Below are positions 23,609 to 31,143 of a DNA stretch of 44,165 bases, one piece after another. The notes below the pieces were generated by a model. That model ran no database searches. It was given only the letters and a program-made list of their open reading frames with translations, and was not told where the DNA came from. The position numbers and the translations under genes are program-made. The stretch is from Holdemania filiformis DSM 12042. Its GTDB lineage: Bacteria > Bacillota_I > Bacilli_A > Erysipelotrichales > Erysipelotrichaceae. Numbering within the stretch: position 1 is the first letter of the stretch; each line of letters starts with the position of its first letter. The DNA lies in assembly GCF_000157995.1 (NCBI RefSeq), contig NZ_GG657559.1, forward strand, positions 17,460 to 61,624. The letters run 5' to 3'.

Positions 23609-23649
23609 AGTATACTAGGTTTACATTAAAACAACAATCGTTGCTTTAA
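23609..23649. promoter_or_regulatory. tetR promoter overlapped by a 24-bp operator-like dyad
   Basis: On the minus strand TTGTTG (23637-23632), a 17-base spacer and TATACT (23614-23609) form the tetR promoter. A palindrome at 23626-23649 (TTAAA-x-CAAC...GTTG-x-TTTAA, 20 of 24 positions symmetric) covers its -35 and lies just before the ribosome binding site of the divergent membrane gene. This is the expected place for a TetR operator controlling both directions. For the plus strand, TTGAAA at 23602-23607 is a possible -35. Confidence 0.6.
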
Positions 23650-23668
23650 TAAACGAGGAGGTATCAGT

Positions 23669-24040
23669 ATGAAAAAAAGTAGTTTTACAGCTTTGATGTT
23701 AGGAACTGTCAGCGGCGTTTTGTTTGCGCTTGGCTTTTGTATGGCGCTGATTCCCGAATGGAATGCATTCAAACCCGGGATTGTATTTGGCAGCGTGGGA
23801 TTGCTTCTGGGCTTGATCACCTATCTGCTCTGGCGGAAGATGGAACATAAGAATCCGATTCAAATTTCAGGAAAAACTCTGCTCACGCTGCTGACAGGCA
23901 TTCTCGGCGCGTTAACGCTGGGGATCGGCATGTGTTTCAGTATGGTTTGGAACAAACTGGCGCTGGGAATCGGCATCGGATTAACAGGGATCGTAATCTT
24001 GCTTTGTTTGATCCCCTTGACTCAGGGAATCAAAGACTAG
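23669..24040 (+). CDS. Small membrane protein, 123 aa, four helices
   Basis: Four hydrophobic segments (about 8-27, 34-53, 68-90 and 96-118) with short loops, and a basic stretch between helices 2 and 3 (LLWRKMEHKN). AGGAGG lies ahead of the ATG. No catalytic motif is seen and I do not recognise the family. It is first in an operon of three, divergent from a TetR regulator, so it probably responds to whatever that regulator senses, perhaps a membrane-active compound. The function is not determinable here. Confidence 0.8.
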   Translation: MKKSSFTALMLGTVSGVLFALGFCMALIPEWNAFKPGIVFGSVGLLLGLITYLLWRKMEHKNPIQISGKTLLTLLTGILGALTLGIGMCFSMVWNKLALGIGIGLTGIVILLCLIPLTQGIKD

Positions 24041-24063
24041 AGAACATTTGATAAGAGAATTCA

Positions 24064-24795
24064 ATGACCGCCATGAAGCGAATCTGTAAAAATTCGAAGA
24101 TTAAAAACCAGCGGAAACAAACAGGAATGCCATCTGATGGCTATGCGGGTATACTAATGGGACTGAAACAAAATCCGGAACACAGACTTTTGTGGATGGC
24201 TGCGGGTAGTCTGTGTTTGAACCTTACATATGTGTTTTATAATGGCCTGCTGGGGGTAACGTATCAGTCGTTATGGTTTGTTACGCTATGCATGTATTAC
24301 GGCGTCTTGAGTTTTATGCGATTTATCGCTGTGGTCTGCGGCTTAACCTGGTGGAGGAGTGAGACTGCGGACGGACTGGCGGCGGTGCTGTGCGGGTGCT
24401 TGCTGACAATCCTGAGCTTTGTGTTGATGGGCGCTCAGTATTTGAGTTGGGTCCGGAATAGGGCGGCTGTCTATGATGAAATACTCATGATCACGATCGC
24501 CGCGTATACATTCTATAAGCTAACCTGGACGATAATCCGGGTATTTAGGAAACAGAAACGGCTTTTATTCCAGGTGATCGGGAATATCTCGCTGGCAGAA
24601 GCGGCCGTGTCGGTTTTGACCTTGCAGCGGTCGATGATCGCGTCCTTCGGAGCGATGGGGCAGGAAACGGCAAGGCTTATGAACGGATTGACCGGAGTTG
24701 GTGTCTGTCTGTTTGCCGGAGGACTCGGTGTGAGGATGATCCAAAAAGGAATTGGAATAAGGAGAAAATTAAATGGCAAAATCAAAATTTGTTGA
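24064..24795 (+). CDS. Integral membrane protein, about 243 aa
   Basis: Five or six hydrophobic segments (about 41-60, 66-92, 103-125, 136-160, 174-190, 206-225) follow a basic N-terminus. The true start is uncertain: the ATG at 24064 has no good ribosome binding site, and the strong match may begin at a later ATG near 24157 (MGLKQNPEHRLLW). No family recognised. It lies 24 bases after the four-helix protein and overlaps the next gene by 23 bases, so the three are one operon. Confidence 0.75.
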   Translation: MTAMKRICKNSKIKNQRKQTGMPSDGYAGILMGLKQNPEHRLLWMAAGSLCLNLTYVFYNGLLGVTYQSLWFVTLCMYYGVLSFMRFIAVVCGLTWWRSETADGLAAVLCGCLLTILSFVLMGAQYLSWVRNRAAVYDEILMITIAAYTFYKLTWTIIRVFRKQKRLLFQVIGNISLAEAAVSVLTLQRSMIASFGAMGQETARLMNGLTGVGVCLFAGGLGVRMIQKGIGIRRKLNGKIKIC

Positions 24796-24970
24796 ATTGA
24801 ATCAGAAGATAGCGGAAAATGTTACCGGCGTTTTTGCCGCAGTAGAGGACAGCGTGATTTCCGGATATACAAAAATTGAAGATGCGTTCGTCGACCGGTA
24901 TTTAACCCGCGAAGGAGAAACCACCGAAGCGGCTAAGAAACGCCTGCAGGAAGAAAAACATGCAAAATAG
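24773..24970 (+). CDS. Small protein, 65 aa, IEDAFVDRYLTREGET family
   Basis: A short, charged, alpha-helical protein containing IEDAFVDRYLTREGETTEAAKKRL, a pattern I recall from many small Clostridia and Erysipelotrichia proteins of unknown role. There is no membrane segment. The start overlaps the membrane-protein gene and is preceded by AAGGAG. In this operon it may be a cytoplasmic partner of one of the membrane proteins; that is inference from position only. Confidence 0.8.
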   Translation: MAKSKFVELNQKIAENVTGVFAAVEDSVISGYTKIEDAFVDRYLTREGETTEAAKKRLQEEKHAK

Positions 24971-25115
24971 ACCAGCGTTAAGAATTGAAAATATCAGCTT
25001 CAGTTAGGAGGCAAGGGAAACGAACAAGCGGACAAAGAATTTCTGATGACAGGGACAGAAGTAAGAAATATCAATTCGTCGGCATGACATTTTATCCGGC
25101 AGGAATCGAGAAAAG

Positions 25116-25138
25116 AAGCGGCCAGCCGCCGCTTTTTT
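25116..25138 (+). terminator. Rho-independent terminator of the TetR-linked operon
   Basis: AAGCGGC (25116-25122) pairs with GCCGCTT (25128-25134) around CAGCC, followed by T residues. The 145 bases between the last stop (24970) and this stem show no gene. Confidence 0.85.
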
Positions 25139-25169
25139 GAATTAAAAGCAGGCGTGGAAAATGAAAAAG

Positions 25170-25197
25170 ACCGGCGTCTTTTAAAACGCCGGTTTTT
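25170..25197. terminator. Bidirectional rho-independent terminator
   Basis: ACCGGCGT (25170-25177) pairs with ACGCCGGT (25186-25193). Five T residues follow on the plus strand. On the minus strand CTTTTTC follows, serving the carboxypeptidase gene. Confidence 0.9.
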
Positions 25198-25248
25198 GAT
25201 TCAACAAATATTCTGATTTCAAAAGAAGGGCTGCCGAACGAAGAAAAT

Positions 25249-26661
25249 TTATTTTCCGATCGCCTGAGTGAAGAATGCCCGCATATCCGCTCCGAGTAGT
25301 TTCGCGCTTTCTTCCCCCAGATAAGCCATGTGGCCTGACGGATATTCGCCGATCACCACCCGGCTTGGATCTAAATGCGAATGCGTTGCCAGATAACGGG
25401 CATTGCCGGCCGTCGTGCAGAGATCGTACAAACCGCTGGCAAAGAAGACGCGCAGTTTTGGATTGCGCCGCATCGCTCCCGCCAACGCCTGAGCCGGCGA
25501 GGATTTCGACTTCCGCTGCCATGTTTCGTTGACGTCGAAAACCAGTCCCTTACTGCTGCGGTTGAAGCTGATGTTCAGCTCCTTGCAGATCAATGCGAAA
25601 GCCGTCTGGAAGGCCGGTGTGTACTGACCCATTGCCGGGTCGTCCGCAATGACGTTGGAATCCCGGATCGCCGGATCGTCTTTCCAGGCGTAACGTCCGT
25701 CATAGAAGCCGACGGCCAGTCCCTGATCCTTTAACAACAGATGGGCGAATTCCTTCTGCATGTCGATCCGCAGATGATGGCGAACCCAGAACTCGGTTTC
25801 GATACCGGTAAAATACGTCAGCTTTTCCGCGATCGCTTTCTGTTCCGCTTCCGGCAGCGCGTCGCCCTGAAACAAAGCGCTCAGGTATTCTGTTTTGGCA
25901 AAATCGAAAGCCTGGGCGATAAAGGTATCGCGATCCGGTTTGCCGTCCGGGTGATGATAATGATTCGTCGCTGCCATCGTGATCAGATTTACGGCTGACG
26001 GTTCCGCCGGATTGGCTTCAAAGAAGGTGCTGCCTAAAAGCATGATGCCGCTGACGGACAGCCCCAGCGTATCCGGCTTGATCGGTCCCGCGCCCAACAG
26101 CTCGGCCGCTAGCAAAGCCGACCGGCCGGTGCCGTAGCTTTCCCCCGCTAACAAGATCGGACTGTTGCGCCGGTTGTAACGGGTCAGCCATTGTTCGATG
26201 AACATCGCCATCGCTTTGACGTCGCCGTCCGCGTCATAAAAATCCGGGCGGGCTTTTTCCTGGATCAGGCGTCCAAAGCCGGTGCCTACGGGATCGACCA
26301 GAACGATATCGCACAGATCGAGCAGACAATGCGGATTGTCTTCCAGCTCAAACGGCGGCACGGTCGGCAGATGCAGCTCGTCTTCCAGCTTCACGCGCCG
26401 CGGGCCAAACAGCCCGGCATGAACCCACAAACTGGAGCATCCCGGCCCGCCGTTGTAAGCGAACAAAACTGGACGGGTCGTCGGATCCGCTACGTCGCTG
26501 CGGAAATAGGCGTACGAAAAGATCGTCGCCGTCGGCTGACCTTCCTCGTCGACAAAGAAATTATCCTCGCAGACGGTGCGGTATGGGATCGGCTGACCGT
26601 TTAAGACAATGGAGCCCTGGGCTTCAAATCGGGACTTTTCAAGACATTCTTCAATTCTCAT
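25249..26661 (-). CDS. Serine carboxypeptidase-like peptidase (family S10)
   Basis: 470 aa from the ATG at 26661; the frame continues to a GTG that is part of the GGGGGAG ribosome binding site. Family S10 landmarks: NGGPGCSSLW (70-79, oxyanion region), GESYGTGR with nucleophile S175, the late SGLYDLCTT with the catalytic Asp, and GHMAYLG with the catalytic His. It would remove C-terminal residues from peptides. No signal peptide or membrane helix is visible, which is unusual, as S10 enzymes typically act in vacuoles or outside the cell, so this one may act in the cytoplasm. It is transcribed alone from a good promoter. Confidence 0.93.
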   Translation of the reverse strand: MRIEECLEKSRFEAQGSIVLNGQPIPYRTVCEDNFFVDEEGQPTATIFSYAYFRSDVADPTTRPVLFAYNGGPGCSSLWVHAGLFGPRRVKLEDELHLPTVPPFELEDNPHCLLDLCDIVLVDPVGTGFGRLIQEKARPDFYDADGDVKAMAMFIEQWLTRYNRRNSPILLAGESYGTGRSALLAAELLGAGPIKPDTLGLSVSGIMLLGSTFFEANPAEPSAVNLITMAATNHYHHPDGKPDRDTFIAQAFDFAKTEYLSALFQGDALPEAEQKAIAEKLTYFTGIETEFWVRHHLRIDMQKEFAHLLLKDQGLAVGFYDGRYAWKDDPAIRDSNVIADDPAMGQYTPAFQTAFALICKELNISFNRSSKGLVFDVNETWQRKSKSSPAQALAGAMRRNPKLRVFFASGLYDLCTTAGNARYLATHSHLDPSRVVIGEYPSGHMAYLGEESAKLLGADMRAFFTQAIGK

Positions 26662-26696
26662 GGATTTCTCCCCCACTTTCTGATTGCTTAGTTTTT

Positions 26697-26726
26697 AGTA
26701 TACACCACGGCTGAAGCGAATGACAA
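26697..26726 (-). promoter_or_regulatory. Promoter of the S10 carboxypeptidase gene
   Basis: On the minus strand TTGTCA (26726-26721), an 18-base spacer and TATACT (26702-26697). Both hexamers are close to consensus. Confidence 0.7.
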
Positions 26727-26761
26727 GCAACGCATATCAAACGATGAGCATTCCGATGAAA

Positions 26762-27631
26762 TCAAAGTCCGGCGGGAGCGGCGAGACAGGCCAGCGTGCC
26801 TATGGACAGACCGGTGCGCAACGCCAGAACGGAACATTTTATCTTCAATAGAAAATAACGGCTTTTCTCAGGCTGATCGATCAGACACTCATAATTGGCC
26901 TGACCTTTGCATAACAGAAGATCGGCTTGATGATAAATCGCCTGGAACTCCGGACTGGTGCGCGGCAGCAGTGTGCCCAGTGCGTCGTCGCCGTTGCTGA
27001 GAATTCGGGCCCAGCGATGAATACCGGCCTGACGGGCGTCCTCGGCGATCACATTGTTAACGACCGGTTGCCCGCGCACGGCATAGACCAGATTCAAGTC
27101 AGGATTCAGCTGGTGGATCTGTTCTAAAAGCAGCGCATCGATCACAACCTCGCCAAAGTTGTCTCCTAACACTAGCACAGTCCTCGCTTCGCTCAGCGCC
27201 TGTTTCAGCGCCGTCGTTTCGAGATCGAAAGGGACGTCCAGTGCGGTCTTGAATTCATTCAGCATGCGATTGAAATCCGGATGATGGATCGGGTTGAAAT
27301 CGAAGCCGTTAGCCAGAATTGCCAGCCGCAGCGCTTCCGCAAACGGATCAGAAGCTTGGCTGATCCGCAGGCTCAGCGCCGGCACCTCCGCAAGCAGATT
27401 CTCGTTCACCCTTTGCCGCAGCGAAGCGTAGGGGTCCTCTGTTCGCAGCGTCTGTTTTACAAGTCGGTAAACAGCGCCGATCGCCGCCGGTGCCGGCTGA
27501 TTAAAATCAAGCTGAGCTAAGGTGTGAAAGACTGAACGGTAAAACGCGGGGCGGTCGGCTTCTGGAATCAAAGCGGCACAGCTGACTGTCTGAGCTGTTA
27601 TGCAAGGCAGGCAAGCATCTTGGATCTTCAT
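26762..27631 (-). CDS. DUF89 / ARMT1-like damage-control phosphatase family protein
   Basis: 289 aa from the ATG at 27631, preceded by AAGGA; an upstream extension in frame lacks a ribosome binding site. The family pattern is present: an N-terminal helical domain starting CLPCITAQ, then VLVLGDNFGEVVIDALLLEQI (about 145-165, the metal-binding Asp/Asn region), the VRGQPVVNNV segment, and KGQANYECL (about 241-249). Family members are metal-dependent phosphatases that hydrolyse damaged or excess sugar phosphates. The CxxC near the start fits the prokaryotic branch. It stands alone and its substrate is unknown. Confidence 0.88.
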   Translation of the reverse strand: MKIQDACLPCITAQTVSCAALIPEADRPAFYRSVFHTLAQLDFNQPAPAAIGAVYRLVKQTLRTEDPYASLRQRVNENLLAEVPALSLRISQASDPFAEALRLAILANGFDFNPIHHPDFNRMLNEFKTALDVPFDLETTALKQALSEARTVLVLGDNFGEVVIDALLLEQIHQLNPDLNLVYAVRGQPVVNNVIAEDARQAGIHRWARILSNGDDALGTLLPRTSPEFQAIYHQADLLLCKGQANYECLIDQPEKSRYFLLKIKCSVLALRTGLSIGTLACLAAPAGL

Positions 27632-27812
27632 CGTATTCCTTCTTTCATGAGAGATCTTCTGCGGAATCCTGGAAGCAGGATTTTTCCCTGCTTCCAGCGT
27701 AACAAAAAAATGGGGACTTCCGCAAGTCAAAGCGTCAGCTTACAGAGCTTTCTGATCGCCGCTGACCTGGTTTACAAGGCAGATGAGGAAGACCTGGCAA
27801 GCCGGTACATAT

Positions 27813-27858
27813 AAAAAAAACGACAGAGACCGCGAATCTCGCCGGTTTTCTGCCGTTT
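27813..27858 (-). terminator. Rho-independent terminator of the 603-aa reductase
   Basis: On the minus strand CGGCAGA (27855-27849) pairs with TCTGTCG (27827-27821), with an inner GC-rich helix. Eight T residues follow (27820-27813). Confidence 0.85.
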
Positions 27859-27883
27859 TCTTTCTTGTGTGTTGAAGATCGAT

Positions 27884-29695
27884 TTATTTGTTGGCCGCTG
27901 CCAGCTGACCTGCGATCCGTCCGTAGTAGACAGCGCCGCCGATCGCCATGCCGCAGCACGGATATTCGTCGCCGAACAGACCGGTGAAGGCAACTTCGCC
28001 CGCGGCGTACAGACCCGGAATCGGATTGTTTTCCGTATCCAGAACCTGTGCGTTGATATCGGTGACCAGACCGCCGAAGGTGACGGTTACGTTTGGCCGC
28101 AGCTTCAGCGCGTAGTAGGTTTCACCTTCAACCGCGATCATGTGATCCGCCGGTTTGCCGAAGTCTTCATCCTTACCCGCAGCGCACAGCTCGTTGTAAC
28201 GATCAATGGTCGCCTGCAGCTCAGCCGCGTCGACTTCCATCAGCTTCGCCAGTTCTTCGATCGAATTCGCTTTCAGCGTCTTGTCCAGCGTCATCGCGTA
28301 CTGAACGGTCGGCGCCGGATCGTTGGCCGTAGCGATATACCAGCCGTAACCGCTGCCGCTCTTGGCGATCGCGTCCGCAACATGGTACTGATAAGTGTAT
28401 TCGTTGGCGACACGCTTGCCTTCCGCATTGACGATCAGGCCCGCTTCTTCATTGATGCCGACGCCGGAATTGAAATCCAGGTAAACTGTCTGCGTTGCCG
28501 GTGCGTCATAAATCTGTGCGTTGACCTTTTCCGCCATCGTCAGACCGTCGCCGATATTGCCGGCTGGAACGGAGGTGACAAAGCCTTCGGTGGTCTGCGC
28601 ATAGCGCTTCATCATTTCTTTGTTCTGCGCATAACCGCCGGTCGCGATGATCACGTTTTTCGCGTTGACCGTCAGCTTGCTTCCGTCCGCTTTCGTTCCG
28701 CTTAAGCCGACGATTGCGCCGTTGGCGTCAGTCAGAATCGTATCCGCAGTCGTGTTGTAGTAGATTTCGCCGTTGTTCTTCAGATATTCTTCCGTCATCG
28801 GCACGGTGATGTTGCCGCCGAAGCCGTCGGTCATACCGCCGCCGTGATGGCCTGCCGCATTGGTCGTGTTGTGCACGCGCCATGGCGTCAGGGACTGGTG
28901 AATCGCTTCAACGTCATAGATCATGACGCCCATGTCTTCCAGCCAGGTCATGTTTTCAACGGAATCATCGCAGAACGCCTTGACCATTTCTTCATTCAGC
29001 TGGTCTGCGCCGTCCATTGTTTTCATGTAGTCGAACATCTGCTGCGGGGTATCTTCATAGCCCTGCTTCTTCTGCCATTCCGTGCCGGCCGCTAAGAGCT
29101 TGCCGCCGCTGCGCGTCGTTGCGCCGCCGGTTACGCCCTGCTTTTCCAGGATGATAACCTTGGCACCAGCCCGGGAAGCTTCGATGCCAGCCGCTAAACC
29201 CGCTGCTCCCGCGCCCGCGATGACAACGTCGGCATCCAGCGTCTGGTCTTCTGCGGTTTTCTCAACCGGAACGTTCTTCAAGGCTTCCGCATCGCCGCCG
29301 GCTTCCGTAACCGCGCTGGCGACCGCGTTCTTGATCGCCGCGGTTGTGATCGTCGCGCCGGTGACGTTATCGACGCCTAACGACTGTGTTTCGACAATCT
29401 GCTTCGGCAGGACTTCCACCGGGGAGGTTTCCAGACCGTAGCCGATGCCGTAGGTTTCCTGATGTTCTTTGACGACGACGTCCGTGATCGCGTCCTCGCT
29501 GACGGTGACTTCTACCGTAACGTCACCCTTCATGCCGGTTGCCGTGCCGGTGTAGGTGCCGGCTGTGTAGGACTGCTTGGCAGCCGCGTCCGGGGTTGGT
29601 TCGGTTTTCTTACCGCCGTCGCCGCAGGCCGTTAACGACAGAACCATCGCTCCGCACATCAGCAGCGCCGCAAACTTGCTTGCTTGTTTCTTCAT
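27884..29695 (-). CDS. Secreted FMN/FAD lipoprotein reductase, FMN-FAD order, divergent active site
   Basis: 603 aa. A lipoprotein signal (SLTAC, C24) is followed by an N-terminal FMN-binding domain (about 42-130) with the covalent-FMN motif DNVTGAT (acceptor T115), then an FAD domain from about 153 (VVIAGAGAAGLAAGIEASRAGA). It has no haem motif and is probably lipid-anchored outside the cell. Compared with classical fumarate reductases the catalytic Arg region reads KRVANEYTYQYHVADA, with no Arg at the expected place. HHTxGG is replaced by NVTVTFGG, and GANRLGG by GDEYPCCGMAIGG. It must use a different substrate, not identifiable from sequence. The promoter has the 19-base spacer and dyad of MerR-controlled genes, and a MerR-like gene is divergent. 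Confidence 0.9.
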   Translation of the reverse strand: MKKQASKFAALLMCGAMVLSLTACGDGGKKTEPTPDAAAKQSYTAGTYTGTATGMKGDVTVEVTVSEDAITDVVVKEHQETYGIGYGLETSPVEVLPKQIVETQSLGVDNVTGATITTAAIKNAVASAVTEAGGDAEALKNVPVEKTAEDQTLDADVVIAGAGAAGLAAGIEASRAGAKVIILEKQGVTGGATTRSGGKLLAAGTEWQKKQGYEDTPQQMFDYMKTMDGADQLNEEMVKAFCDDSVENMTWLEDMGVMIYDVEAIHQSLTPWRVHNTTNAAGHHGGGMTDGFGGNITVPMTEEYLKNNGEIYYNTTADTILTDANGAIVGLSGTKADGSKLTVNAKNVIIATGGYAQNKEMMKRYAQTTEGFVTSVPAGNIGDGLTMAEKVNAQIYDAPATQTVYLDFNSGVGINEEAGLIVNAEGKRVANEYTYQYHVADAIAKSGSGYGWYIATANDPAPTVQYAMTLDKTLKANSIEELAKLMEVDAAELQATIDRYNELCAAGKDEDFGKPADHMIAVEGETYYALKLRPNVTVTFGGLVTDINAQVLDTENNPIPGLYAAGEVAFTGLFGDEYPCCGMAIGGAVYYGRIAGQLAAANK

Positions 29696-29733
29696 TTCTT
29701 TCCACTCCTTTTTGTTAAGGCTTTCGCAAGCTC

Positions 29734-29764
29734 ATTATACAATGTCCTGTGACAGGAAGGTCAA
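29734..29764 (-). promoter_or_regulatory. MerR-type promoter of the 603-aa reductase
   Basis: On the minus strand TTGACC (29764-29759), a spacer of exactly 19 bases, and a perfect TATAAT (29739-29734). Centred in the spacer is the 13-base palindrome TCCTGT-C-ACAGGA (29757-29745). An over-long 19-base spacer with a central dyad is the hallmark of promoters that MerR proteins untwist to activate. The divergent MerR-like gene is the natural regulator. Confidence 0.85.
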
Positions 29765-29858
29765 TCCCCACTTTTTTGACCCGCGGGATTAGTGTATAAT
29801 GAAGAAAACAGGGAATTACGTGAGAAGTGGAAGTGCTTTCACAAAGTATCCATGATTA

Positions 29859-29948
29859 AACCGTTCCCTTAGGGAATGGTTTGGGATAAGATTTAACTCC
29901 TTCGTTCGAATTATAAAATCAGGGATGGTAACGATCTCAGAATCGTTA
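29859..29948 (+). repeat. Two inverted repeats in the leader of the MerR-like gene
   Basis: AAACCGTTCCC (29859-29869) pairs with GGGAATGGTTT (29873-29883), with one G-U pair. TAACGAT (29929-29935) pairs with ATCGTTA (29942-29948). Neither is followed by a T run. They could be operators or leader-RNA hairpins. A TATAAT at 29789-29794 may mark the promoter of the regulator, giving a leader of over 150 bases. Confidence 0.55.
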
Positions 29949-29979
29949 TTTGAGGTAAAAAAGAAACGAGGTGATTTCT

Positions 29980-31008
29980 TTGCGGATTCAGGAAGTCTGC
30001 CGGAAGACCGGGCTGACGAAAAAAGCGATCTATTTTTATATTGATCAGGGATTGATTATGCCTGATCGCAATGCTGAAAATAATTATCTGGATTTCAGCG
30101 AAGCCGATGTCGACCGGCTGCAGATCATCGCGCTGCTTCGGCAATACAATGTTCCCGTCGGCGCGGTCGAGGAATTATTCCGTTATCCCAGCATGACCAA
30201 TTTCTATCTTCACCGGCAGCTGGCGGATTTACGGGCGCAGCTGCTTCGGCAGCTGGGATTGATTCGTTCGTTATCGACGCTGCTGACCGAGCTGCCGCCG
30301 CAGTACAACGTTGCCAACCTTAAGGAACAGGTCGGCCGTTCAACCGCCGCGACGGAAGCGGATCAGTCGATGCTGGATTTGGTGTGTCCGGATCAGGATG
30401 CGCGGATGATCTCCATCTTTATCTGGAGTTCGTTTCTGAATGTTCCCAAAAGTGAATACCGGTTGTTTTTGTGGGGGAAAATTACCGAGCAGGCGCAGCA
30501 GGAGCTCAAGGGATCGCTGCGGTATGTTGCCCGGATCATTTATGCGCTGGACAGCGAGCAGATTGAAAATGACGCGCGTCAGCGTTACCACGATTCCCAG
30601 GCCATCCTGAAGCTGCAGGAGGAGAGCTATGGGCAGCTGCGGCAGCGGATCATGAAGCGGCTGCGGCATTTAGCGGACGATCCGCGGGATCAGGCTTATT
30701 GGACGCTGAACTATGAGAAAGTGACGCTGCCGCTGGTTCGTTTTGTCAATGGCCCGTTAGGCGATTTGATTGCCGAATATAACTCGGAATATCTGATCTA
30801 TTTAAAAAACATGCAGCGGCTGGCAGCCAGTGTGCGCCGCGAGCTTCTGGAAGGCGCGGAACGGGACTTGTATGAACGGCTGATACGGGTGCTGAACGGA
30901 AAACTGGATCTGGATCAATACCCCGGACTGATCAGCTTTTATACGTTTGAAATGGGCTTGTATATGATCCTGCCGTTAGCGAAGCAGCGGCAGCTGCTGG
31001 AAGAATAG
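29980..31008 (+). CDS. MerR-like transcriptional regulator with a large effector domain
   Basis: 342 aa. I chose the TTG at 29980 because a long match to the anti-Shine-Dalgarno (GAGGTGAT) lies at the right distance and the protein then begins RIQEVCRKTGLTKKAIYFYIDQGLI, a typical MerR winged-helix start. The GTG at 29971 is inside the ribosome binding site. After the DNA-binding domain (about 1-70) comes a helical linker (about 80-110). A large C-terminal region of about 230 residues then follows, much longer than in metal sensors and not matching a family I know. It faces the reductase promoter at 29734-29764 and should activate it in response to a ligand, perhaps the reductase substrate. 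Confidence 0.85.
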   Translation: MRIQEVCRKTGLTKKAIYFYIDQGLIMPDRNAENNYLDFSEADVDRLQIIALLRQYNVPVGAVEELFRYPSMTNFYLHRQLADLRAQLLRQLGLIRSLSTLLTELPPQYNVANLKEQVGRSTAATEADQSMLDLVCPDQDARMISIFIWSSFLNVPKSEYRLFLWGKITEQAQQELKGSLRYVARIIYALDSEQIENDARQRYHDSQAILKLQEESYGQLRQRIMKRLRHLADDPRDQAYWTLNYEKVTLPLVRFVNGPLGDLIAEYNSEYLIYLKNMQRLAASVRRELLEGAERDLYERLIRVLNGKLDLDQYPGLISFYTFEMGLYMILPLAKQRQLLEE

Positions 31009-31109
31009 CTTGTGGCTTGCGCTGCGATGTTCGATGAGATTGCAGCCGGGGCTGAACCGAGACAAGGATCCGGATCAAAACAGAGCTATGCAGGCTGGAT
31101 ATAGCAGAA

Positions 31110-31143
31110 AAGAAAACTCCCTGCCGCCGGCGGGAGTTTCTTT
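31110..31143. terminator. Bidirectional terminator between convergent genes
   Basis: AAACTCCC (31114-31121) pairs with GGGAGTTT (31132-31139), with a GC-rich inner part. T-rich sequence follows on both strands (CTTTC on plus, TCTTTTC on minus). Confidence 0.75.

Noticed and set aside
27869-28705. Open frame of 278 codons on the plus strand opposite the 603-aa reductase
   Set aside because: The minus strand encodes an intact reductase here; the opposing product has no recognisable domain and starts at a terminator.
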